From Mucilaginibacter sp. (GTDB taxonomy: Bacteria; Bacteroidota; Bacteroidia; Sphingobacteriales; Sphingobacteriaceae), in assembly GCA_028288315.1 (NCBI GenBank), contig JAQBNY010000118.1:1-7091 (forward strand): a stretch of 7,091 nucleotides of DNA, read 5' to 3'. Both the position numbers and the translations under genes were made by a program. A model generated the notes under the pieces. The model was not told the DNA's origin. It worked only from the letters and a program-made list of their open reading frames with translations, and searched no databases. Position 1 is the stretch's first letter, and every line of letters starts with the position of its first letter. Of this stretch, positions 1 through 5,915 are shown in pieces.

Positions 1-1558
1 AGCGTTCAATATACGTTGCACTTGCATTAAACTGAAAATACTTTAACAGGTTGGTATTAAAACCAATTGGTATGGTATGCATAAAACCATTTTGCAAGCG
101 TTTTGAAAACGTGTTGGCTTTAAAAAGCTCGGCCTCGGGTACATCGGTTAGTTTATTTGTACCTACCAGGCTATAACCAACAGTTATTTTTTGATACCAT
201 GTTTGTTCGCCTACTCTTGTTTTTGAATCAAACGGACTAAGGGTTGACATGTTAAAACTAAATGTAGGCAGTTCAAGGGTAACTGTTTTCTTAGTCAGAT
301 CCTGGCTGTGGCCTAAGCTTACGTTTAAATTGAACGGCGTACCTGCCCAAACCCTGCTGTATGATATACTGGAGCGTAAGTTATTTTGTGTAAGCGCTTG
401 CAGATTGTAATTATTTTGCCCAGGAGTATTCTGATAAAAACTTGATGTACCCGCGTTTACAGATGCACTAAAGGTAGTCCCCGGGTTAGCATTAGGATCT
501 TGTGCGTGGCTCCAGGTAACATTGAAATCTTTACGTGGTGGATCGCCCTGTAAACCGTAATTGTGCGAGCCATAGCTTAACATCAGGTTACCGCCGTATT
601 TATATCTTTTTAAGTAACGAGCCGATGAATTTAATTCGTAAGATCCTCTTGAATACAGTGTACCCATTGAAGTAACATCTATATTTTCATTTAAAGCCAC
701 ATAATAGCCAAAGTTACGCAGGTAAAAACCTAATCGTTGATCTTCGCCAAAAGTTGGTAATATGAAACCAGATGTACGTGAGTTTGGTTTTGGGAAAAAG
801 CCAAAAGGTAAACCAAGAGGTAATGGAACACCCTCAATTTCCAGATAGGCTAACTTTGATATAATCCTGTTTTTTTGGCCTATCCCTTCTGTAATTACAA
901 TACCAAAATGCGTATCAGGCATGGGCAGATCGCAGGTACTGAAAATAACATTCCTGTAAGCTACTTCGTCTCCATTTATACGCTTAGCCTGCCCGCCAGA
1001 TATAAAGTTACCTTCCTGCTCTGTTGCGGGGTTCCAGGTTTTGCCTTTTTTTGTATTGTAATCAAATAATAAAGAGTCAGATGCTACCGGCTTTTCGGAT
1101 TTTGATTTGGCAAGTGGCCTGCCTACGTATCGTTTTGTTTTTGGGTCGATGCTGCCGCGGGCAAATATCAAATGGTTCTTTTGATCTACACGAATATAAT
1201 CGGCTTCAAGCTCAAAATCCTCATACACTACATGGGCTCTACCCCATAAGTAATAAATTTTATTGTCCTGATCAAAGTATGATGAGTCAACAGCGGTAGC
1301 ATGCGTTAATGGCTGCTCTTTTGGTTTTTTAGTGGTATCGTTTTTGGTGTAAGCGGTATTTGATGTAGCTTTTTTAGATTTAGCTGCTGCCTTATTAGTT
1401 CTAAACAGCTTCTTGTCTCTAACAGAATCCATTTTTATAATGGTATCTTTAGCAGTTAATACAGTAGCAGGTAATATAGTATGGCCCCTGTGCGTTGAAG
1501 CCATAACATTTACCATTAATATAATTGCAAACAGAAAAAAAAAGCTAACTAATTTCAA
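1..1558 (-). CDS. lptD: LptD-type outer-membrane LPS assembly protein (partial, C-terminus beyond left edge)
   Basis: Direct minus-strand translation gives 519 uninterrupted codons from a TTG start (1558-1556) to the window edge, without a stop. Residues 1-20 (MKLVSFFFLFAIILMVNVMA) form a Sec signal peptide, followed by a Lys/Thr-rich linker to about residue 85. Residues 88-210 resemble the periplasmic OstA/LptA-like fold (YLWGRAHVVYEDFELEADYI at 103-122, then FARGSID and a DSLLFDYNTKKGKT segment). From about 230 alternating aromatic and polar stretches such as GVPLPLGLPFGFFPKP (243-258) fit the beta-barrel. LptD receives lipopolysaccharide or lipooligosaccharide from the periplasmic Lpt bridge and inserts it into the outer leaflet. 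Bacteroidota homologues are commonly near 900 residues, so over a third is probably missing. Only one cysteine (209, in STCDLP) is visible, so the inter-domain disulphide pairing of E. coli LptD cannot be assessed here. The start is forced: an in-frame TAA lies three codons upstream of the TTG, and the next ATG would cut the signal peptide. Confidence 0.87.
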   Translation of the reverse strand, partial: MKLVSFFFLFAIILMVNVMASTHRGHTILPATVLTAKDTIIKMDSVRDKKLFRTNKAAAKSKKATSNTAYTKNDTTKKPKEQPLTHATAVDSSYFDQDNKIYYLWGRAHVVYEDFELEADYIRVDQKNHLIFARGSIDPKTKRYVGRPLAKSKSEKPVASDSLLFDYNTKKGKTWNPATEQEGNFISGGQAKRINGDEVAYRNVIFSTCDLPMPDTHFGIVITEGIGQKNRIISKLAYLEIEGVPLPLGLPFGFFPKPNSRTSGFILPTFGEDQRLGFYLRNFGYYVALNENIDVTSMGTLYSRGSYELNSSARYLKRYKYGGNLMLSYGSHNYGLQGDPPRKDFNVTWSHAQDPNANPGTTFSASVNAGTSSFYQNTPGQNNYNLQALTQNNLRSSISYSRVWAGTPFNLNVSLGHSQDLTKKTVTLELPTFSFNMSTLSPFDSKTRVGEQTWYQKITVGYSLVGTNKLTDVPEAELFKANTFSKRLQNGFMHTIPIGFNTNLLKYFQFNASATYIER

Positions 1559-1574
1559 AATTGATTATGAATAG

Positions 1575-1582
1575 TATTTTTG
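1575..1582 (+). promoter_or_regulatory. Candidate -7 box of the amidase-mlaD promoter
   Basis: The bases TATTTTTG match TAnnTTTG exactly, 28 bp before the amidase ATG, predicting a short leader of about 22-25 nt. A TTG occurs at 1561-1563, closer than the usual -33 spacing, so the upstream element is weak. This box faces the lptD candidate box on the other strand. Confidence 0.4.
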
Positions 1583-1602
1583 CAGGTACATTTAACAGCG
1601 TT

Positions 1603-1610
1603 CAAACATA
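1603..1610 (-). promoter_or_regulatory. Candidate -7 box of the lptD promoter
   Basis: On the minus strand these bases read TATGTTTG, an exact match to the Bacteroidota primary-sigma -7 consensus TAnnTTTG. Transcription would start a few bases downstream (roughly 1596-1599), giving an lptD leader of about 40 nt. No clear TTG -33 element is seen at the usual distance, so this is a consensus match only. It abuts the amidase start codon. Confidence 0.4.
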
Positions 1611-2540
1611 ATGAAAAATAAAATATTGAACAGGTTGAAAAAAATGATTTTTGGTTCTTCGGCATTATTAATATGCTTATCGTTGTTTTCATTCAAGTCA
1701 GAACATCCTATTAAAAAAGATACCGTAGTTAACAGCTTTAAACTCAGAACTATTATAATTGATGCAGGACATGGTGTTAAAGCTGATGGTGCGCCACCAG
1801 GACATTATTCCCGTGGTGCAACCGGATCTTTTTCTTCAGAAAGGAATGTAACGCTTGCCATTGCATTAAAATTGCAAAAAGCAATTGAAAAAGATTTAAC
1901 TGGTGTAAAAGCTGTATTAACACGTACTACCGAAGATGATGTTTCATTTGAAAGACGAGCAGAAATAGCTAATCAGAATAAGGGAAACCTTTTTATTTCA
2001 ATACATTGTAACTCATTATCTGACAGGGTAGTACGCGAACGAGTTGGAACCAAAAGACGTAAACCGGTTTATCGTACTGTTAGAGTTCCGGACCGTTCAG
2101 GTAAAGGGGCTCTTATGCTTATTTATGGTTTGCATAGGTCAAAAGAAGAAGAAAATGCAATTAAAAGCAACCAGGTCGAAGACGATTCTGACCTAAACGG
2201 TGACGCATTGGACCCAAATGACCCAACTGTTATTATATTAACCAATGAGTACAAGCGTAAATTCCGCAAACAAAGTGTAAACATTGCAAACTTTATTAAT
2301 GATGAATTTGTTCAAACTGACGGCAGGCGCAGCGAGGGGTTAAGAGAACAGGGAATATATGTGCTTTGCCATAGTGCAATGCCATCTGTATTGGTTGAAA
2401 CTGGTTATATTAATAACCCTGATGATGAAGAATATTTAAATTCAGAAGACGGGCAAAATGAAATTGTTAATTCAATTGTGCGTGCAATATCAAACTATAA
2501 AAGGCAAATTGAACAACAAGTTATTACTAACACTAATTAA
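1611..2540 (+). CDS. Secreted N-acetylmuramoyl-L-alanine amidase (Amidase_3, AmiC-like)
   Basis: This 309-aa zinc hydrolase should cut the amide bond between N-acetylmuramic acid and L-alanine of the stem peptide, acting in the periplasm in cell separation or wall turnover. Residues 1-30 are a basic then hydrophobic signal sequence (SSALLICLSLFSF core), possibly an uncleaved anchor. The rest is one Amidase_3 domain: IIIDAGHG gives zinc ligand His54, SSERN gives Glu77, SIHCNS gives His132, and PSVLVETGYINN gives catalytic Glu263. No LysM, AMIN or SPOR domain is present. Between His132 and Glu263 lies a charged insertion, first very basic (RRKPVYRTVRV) then acidic (DDSDLNGDALDPND); by analogy with E. 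coli AmiB/AmiC this region may hold the autoinhibitory helix. It is the first gene of a probable two-gene unit with the MlaD gene 21 bp downstream, divergent from lptD. The ATG start places the signal peptide correctly; no Shine-Dalgarno is visible, as is usual in this phylum. Confidence 0.93.
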   Translation: MKNKILNRLKKMIFGSSALLICLSLFSFKSEHPIKKDTVVNSFKLRTIIIDAGHGVKADGAPPGHYSRGATGSFSSERNVTLAIALKLQKAIEKDLTGVKAVLTRTTEDDVSFERRAEIANQNKGNLFISIHCNSLSDRVVRERVGTKRRKPVYRTVRVPDRSGKGALMLIYGLHRSKEEENAIKSNQVEDDSDLNGDALDPNDPTVIILTNEYKRKFRKQSVNIANFINDEFVQTDGRRSEGLREQGIYVLCHSAMPSVLVETGYINNPDDEEYLNSEDGQNEIVNSIVRAISNYKRQIEQQVITNTN

Positions 2541-2561
2541 GCAACTTTAAAATATCACAAT

Positions 2562-3509
2562 TTGAAAATCTCTAACGAAACCAAAATTGGCGCCCTTACT
2601 GCAGTATCTATTACCATATTGATATTAGGTTATAGTTTTTTAAAAGGAAACGATGTTTTCTCAGGCTCAAACAAATTTTATGCCGTATACCGTAGTGTTG
2701 AAGGTTTAACCGTTTCAAAACCTGTACTGGTGAATGGCTTTCAGATTGGCCGGGTATCAAAAATGGAATTACATCCGGATGGGCGCACTACCGTTGAATT
2801 TAAAATAGATCCTAAATATGAAATTCCAGCTAATACTCTTGCTAAATTAGAAAGCACCGACCTGTTGGGCGGCAAGGCAATTGTATTTCAATTAGGTAAC
2901 AGCCGCGAATTAGCCCAGGACAAAGATACTTTACGCGCCGATATACAAGGCAGCCTGGCCGAGAGCTTACAACCGATACAAAGAAAAGCAGAAGTTTTAA
3001 TGTCAAAGATTGATTCTGCTTTGGGAGCTATCAATAATATAATGAACCCCACCTTACAGAAAAATATAGACCGGAGCTTTGCTAGCATAGCTAATTCATT
3101 ACAAACATTAGAGGGTACTACTAAAAAGGTTGATGCACTTGTAGGTGCACAAAGCACCCATATTGATGCTATTATGGATAATGCCGAAACGGTTTCAGGT
3201 AATTTAAAAGCAAGCACCTCCCACTTTAATGGCATTGCTACCAATTTTGAAAAATTTAGTGCTGATTTGTCTGACTCTAATATTAAACAAACGTTAGACA
3301 ATGCTAACAAAGCGGTAGATAATTTACAGTTAACCTTGAGCAAGGTTAATAGTACAGATGGTTCTTTGGGCTTATTAATAAACGATAAAAAGATGTACAA
3401 TAATCTTAATGATGCATCAAATAACCTTAATAACTTATTTATTGATATTAAGGCACACCCAAGTCGTTATGTGAACTTCTCGGTATTTGGCGGGAAGAAA
3501 GGAAATTAA
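2562..3509 (+). CDS. MCE/MlaD-family lipid transport protein, membrane-anchored
   Basis: The 315-aa product begins at a TTG (MKISNETKIG...); no in-frame ATG lies nearby, and a later start would delete the anchor. One N-terminal membrane helix (about 9-27) is followed by an MCE/MlaD domain at about 37-112, with YRSVEGLTVSKPVLVNGFQI and the STDLLGGKAIVFQLG strand. Residues 135-295 are predicted long alpha-helix or coiled coil rich in Asn, Ala and Leu. The end (GSLGLLINDKKMYNNL, then HPSRYVNFSVFGGKK) resembles the conserved C-terminus of Bacteroidota MlaD-like proteins. MCE proteins form hexameric rings that, with an MlaE permease and MlaF ATPase, move phospholipids between inner and outer membranes; no mlaE or mlaF lies in this window, so its partner transporter is probably encoded elsewhere. 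The gene sits 21 bp after the amidase, probably in the same transcript, and its stop is 6 bp from the converging rnz stop. Confidence 0.92.
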   Translation: MKISNETKIGALTAVSITILILGYSFLKGNDVFSGSNKFYAVYRSVEGLTVSKPVLVNGFQIGRVSKMELHPDGRTTVEFKIDPKYEIPANTLAKLESTDLLGGKAIVFQLGNSRELAQDKDTLRADIQGSLAESLQPIQRKAEVLMSKIDSALGAINNIMNPTLQKNIDRSFASIANSLQTLEGTTKKVDALVGAQSTHIDAIMDNAETVSGNLKASTSHFNGIATNFEKFSADLSDSNIKQTLDNANKAVDNLQLTLSKVNSTDGSLGLLINDKKMYNNLNDASNNLNNLFIDIKAHPSRYVNFSVFGGKKGN

Positions 3510-3515
3510 GAAAAT

Positions 3516-4433
3516 CTATTTTGATATTATAAACGTTTTTCCTTCTACAGCCAGTTCTGTATTAGGGAAAACGCTTTGCGCTTCATCAAGAAACTCATTT
3601 AATGTTTTATAACGAGCCGAGAAATGGCCAATTATTAATTTATGAGCGTTTGTTTGCAAAGCTACCTGCGCGGCTTGCAGGGCTGTGGTATGGTGGGTGT
3701 GGTTTGCTCTATCCAGCATATCATTTAAAAACGTAGCCTCATGATATAGTAATGATGCTGAATTTATCTGTGCAAAATACTTGGGATTATATAACGTATC
3801 TGAACAATAAGCATAAGCTTTTGGTTGTGCAGAATCTATAGTTAGCGTATCATTCTTATAAATTGTGCCATCAGCCGCTTCATAATCTTTCCCTTTTTTT
3901 AGTGCGGTAAAATATTGCACAGGAATATTCAGCTCTTCTATCTTATCTTTAATAATCTTACGAAGCCTTTTCTTTTCCCTGAATAAGAAACCGGTACAAG
4001 GTATGCGATGATCAAGCGGGATGGTCTCCACTAAAATATCCTGATTATCCAGGATCACTTCAGCGGCATCTGCTTTAGTAAAAATAAACTCAATGGGGTA
4101 TTGAAGGGTGGTTTCAGAGTATTTTAATTGCAGATCTACAATCTCTTTTAAAGGCGGCGGGCAAAATATTTTGAGCAGTTTTGTACGCCCGTTTAAATGC
4201 ATTGATGATAGCAAGCCTACCAGGCCCAGGTAATGATCGCCATGAAGGTGACTAATAAATATATAATCAATACGGCTCGCCTTTACTTCATAACGCAACA
4301 TTTGTTGCTGGGTACCTTCTGCGCAATCAACTAAATACAGTTTCTCGTTTATATTAAGAACCTGTGCGGTAGGGTTTCTGTTAAAAATTGGCGTTGCAGA
4401 ACTGCTGCCCAGTATTGTTACTTCAAATTTCAT
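3516..4433 (-). CDS. rnz: Ribonuclease Z (tRNA 3'-end endonuclease)
   Basis: This 305-aa protein matches the usual length of short-form RNase Z, the cytoplasmic metallo-beta-lactamase-fold nuclease that removes the 3' trailer from precursor tRNAs. It opens with the LGSSSATP strand. The zinc motif SHLHGDH (61-67) supplies His62, His64, Asp66 and His67; further ligands are probably His142 (DHRIP), Asp212 (CSDT) and His270 (IIGHFSARY). HTHHTTALQAA (245-255) corresponds to the family's HSTA-type motif. The Lys/Arg-rich stretch at about 152-193 fits the flexible arm or exosite that grips the tRNA elbow. All expected catalytic residues are present, so it should be active. The ATG start is well supported because the diagnostic first strand begins at residue 5. 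It lies 16 bp behind the STAS gene on the same strand and is probably co-transcribed with it. Confidence 0.96.
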   Translation of the reverse strand: MKFEVTILGSSSATPIFNRNPTAQVLNINEKLYLVDCAEGTQQQMLRYEVKASRIDYIFISHLHGDHYLGLVGLLSSMHLNGRTKLLKIFCPPPLKEIVDLQLKYSETTLQYPIEFIFTKADAAEVILDNQDILVETIPLDHRIPCTGFLFREKKRLRKIIKDKIEELNIPVQYFTALKKGKDYEAADGTIYKNDTLTIDSAQPKAYAYCSDTLYNPKYFAQINSASLLYHEATFLNDMLDRANHTHHTTALQAAQVALQTNAHKLIIGHFSARYKTLNEFLDEAQSVFPNTELAVEGKTFIISK

Positions 4434-4449
4434 ACCGGGGAAATCCCTA

Positions 4450-4827
4450 TTATCTTATTTCCTTCTTTAGCTCTTTTTCTATTTCTTCCATAAAAATAAG
4501 ATCAATAGCTTCTTCACAAGTAGGAACAATGGAAAGCACATTATCTAACTGCGATATAGTAATTAAACGGGCAACAGCATCATTTAAACCGCACAAAATA
4601 AATAAACCATCGGCATTTTTGCATATACGATGACCCACTAATAAACTGCTTAATCCTGATGAATCAGCAAACTTAATTAATGAGAGATCAAGGATAATGT
4701 TTCTTTGGCCTTCGGTATTGATCAATATCAACTCTGATTTCAGCTGAGGCGTAATCAGAGAATTTAATTTTGATTCGTTTAGCTTTACAAGAATGTACTT
4801 CTCGTGTTTATCAACTGAAAATTTCAT
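4450..4827 (-). CDS. STAS-domain protein, anti-sigma-factor-antagonist-like
   Basis: The 125-aa product is a stand-alone STAS domain, the fold of SpoIIAA and RsbV. The hallmark is ILDLSLIKFADSSGLSSL (45-62): Asp55-Ser56-Ser57-Gly58 aligns with the DSSG of B. subtilis SpoIIAA, placing Ser56 at the serine phosphorylated by the partner kinase (Ser58 there). The following LFILCGLNDAVARLI strand-helix pattern and a C-terminal charged helix (EEIEKELKKEIR) complete the domain. There is no membrane segment and no fused kinase. In characterised systems the dephosphorylated STAS protein binds an anti-sigma factor or switch kinase and frees its target; the partner here is unknown and no HATPase kinase or PP2C phosphatase is encoded nearby. 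The ATG at 4827 gives a normal-length domain. It lies between purC (52 bp upstream) and rnz (16 bp downstream) on the same strand. Confidence 0.88.
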   Translation of the reverse strand: MKFSVDKHEKYILVKLNESKLNSLITPQLKSELILINTEGQRNIILDLSLIKFADSSGLSSLLVGHRICKNADGLFILCGLNDAVARLITISQLDNVLSIVPTCEEAIDLIFMEEIEKELKKEIR

Positions 4828-4853
4828 CGTTATATTATTTATCAGCTAAGATA

Positions 4854-4870
4854 TAAAGATTTTATCTTTA
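4854..4870. repeat. Small perfect AT-rich hairpin in the purC-STAS gap
   Basis: TAAAGAT TTT ATCTTTA is a perfect 7-bp inverted repeat with a 3-nt loop inside the 52-bp gap. In the direction of transcription an A/T-rich tract precedes the hairpin and no U-run follows, so it does not look like a good intrinsic terminator of purC. It could be a weak attenuating structure, an operator-like site, or chance in AT-rich DNA. Confidence 0.3.
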
Positions 4871-4879
4871 AATAAAAAA

Positions 4880-5824
4880 TTACAGATTAACTATTGCGTT
4901 ATTAATTGCTTTTTCAACTCTTACAACAATATTCTGAACCTGGGGCTTAATAAATTTTTCGCCAGTTATTTGTTCGTACAGTTCAATATACCTGTTTGAT
5001 ATGGATTGAATGATGTTTTCCGTCATCTCGGGCACCTTTTGCCCGTCCTTTCCCTGAAAGCCATTTTCAATGAGCCATTTTCTCACAAATTCTTTAGATA
5101 GTTGCTTTTGAGCTTCACCACTTGCCTGGCGCTGCTCGTAACCATCGCTATAAAAATATCGTGATGAATCAGGTGTGTGTATCTCATCTATCAGGTAAAT
5201 CTGATCGCCCACCTTACCAAATTCATATTTTGTATCTACCAAAATCAAACCCTGCGCTGCTGCAATTTCGGTACCCCGTTTAAAAAGCTGGCGCGTATAG
5301 TTTTCCAGTTGCACATAATCAGCTTCGGTAACAATGCCTTGTTTTAATATTTCCTCACGTGAAATATCCTCGTCATGCCCTACTGCTGCTTTTGTTGTTG
5401 GGGTTATAATGGGCTCGGGCAGTTTATCATTCTCTTTTAAACCCTCAGGTAAGCTTACGCCGCAAACCTGGCGTTTGCCTAAAGCATATTCACGCGCTGC
5501 ATGCCCGGCTAAATATCCCCTTATTACCATCTCTACTTTAAATGGCTCACAAATGCGGCCAATAGTAACACTGGGGTCTGGCACGCTTATTACCCAGTTG
5601 GGTACAATATCAGCAGTGGCGCGTAAAAATTTTGCAGCTATCTGGTTTAAAACTTGCCCCTTAAAAGGTATAGGCTCGGGCAGTACCACGTCAAAAGCAG
5701 ATATGCGGTCAGTTACAACCATTGCCAGATATTTATCAGCAATAGTATAAACATCACGTACTTTGCCTTTGTAAAAAGCGGTTTGCCCCGGAAAATTGTA
5801 ATGTGTTTCTTTTATAGCGTCCAT
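4880..5824 (-). CDS. purC: Phosphoribosylaminoimidazole-succinocarboxamide synthase (SAICAR synthase)
   Basis: PurC joins CAIR and L-aspartate with ATP hydrolysis to form SAICAR in cytoplasmic de novo purine synthesis. The 314-aa length matches the longer Bacteroidota/yeast Ade1-type enzyme rather than the roughly 237-aa E. coli form. Diagnostic segments appear in order: YKGKVRDVYTI (18-28, nucleotide-binding loop), VTDRISAFDVVLPEPIPFKG (37-56), EMVIRGYLAGHAAREY (98-113), ITPTTKAAVGHDEDIS (140-155), LILVDTKYEFG (193-203) and IYLIDEIHTPDSSRYF (209-224). No key block is missing, so it should be functional. No other pur genes lie in the window, so it is separated from the rest of its pathway. 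The ATG at 5824-5822 lies 15-20 codons before the GKVRDVY motif, as expected. A structured inverted repeat lies directly before this start and could influence its expression. Confidence 0.97.
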   Translation of the reverse strand: MDAIKETHYNFPGQTAFYKGKVRDVYTIADKYLAMVVTDRISAFDVVLPEPIPFKGQVLNQIAAKFLRATADIVPNWVISVPDPSVTIGRICEPFKVEMVIRGYLAGHAAREYALGKRQVCGVSLPEGLKENDKLPEPIITPTTKAAVGHDEDISREEILKQGIVTEADYVQLENYTRQLFKRGTEIAAAQGLILVDTKYEFGKVGDQIYLIDEIHTPDSSRYFYSDGYEQRQASGEAQKQLSKEFVRKWLIENGFQGKDGQKVPEMTENIIQSISNRYIELYEQITGEKFIKPQVQNIVVRVEKAINNAIVNL

Positions 5825-5827
5825 TGT

Positions 5828-5892
5828 GAGTGAGAATCAAGATATCAGAACCAAGAAGCAGGACTGTAATCCTGTCTCTTGATTCCTGACTC
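5828..5892. repeat. Nested imperfect palindrome in the phoH-purC gap
   Basis: On the plus strand, GAATCAAGA (5834-5842) is perfectly complementary to TCTTGATTC (5877-5885), and outside a small internal loop GAGT (5828-5831) pairs with ACTC (5889-5892). Inside is a second hairpin, CAGGA (5859-5863) with TCCTG (5870-5874), loop CTGTAA, which can extend through 5852-5856 with 5877-5881. The sequences AGAATCAAGA (5833-5842) and AGAACCAAGA (5847-5856) are direct repeats differing at one base, so both can compete for the same TCTTG arm. The element ends 3 bp before the purC ATG. It has no U-tract and does not look like an intrinsic terminator. It may be a dispersed intergenic palindrome or a purC leader structure; copy number cannot be judged from this window. 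Confidence 0.65.
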
Positions 5893-5915
5893 TAAATGTC
5901 TAATTCGTTTTGTTT

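Noticed and set aside
875..1299. Two plus-strand open frames of 64 and 91 codons in the left region
   Set aside because: They lie antisense to lptD, whose minus-strand translation is continuous and shows family motifs.
2888..3400. 170-codon open frame on the minus strand inside the MlaD gene
   Set aside because: It lies wholly antisense to a well-supported MCE protein, and its protein resembles no known family; the open frame follows from the codon bias of the real gene.
4434..4449. Small GGGATTTCCC hairpin before rnz as a regulatory site
   Set aside because: Only four base pairs around a two-base centre in a 16-bp intergenic gap; too short to distinguish from chance.
5334..5750. 138-codon plus-strand open frame
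   Set aside because: It is antisense to purC, whose conserved motifs span the whole stretch.
5852..5881. Intrinsic terminator for phoH
   Set aside because: The stem is good, but no U-tract follows on the minus strand; the next bases are GTTCTGATATC-like.
5825..5915. Purine-type or PRPP-type riboswitch upstream of purC
   Set aside because: The gap shows an inverted repeat but not the three-way junction and conserved loops of the purine aptamer nor the ykkC-type core; the hairpin also ends almost at the start codon.
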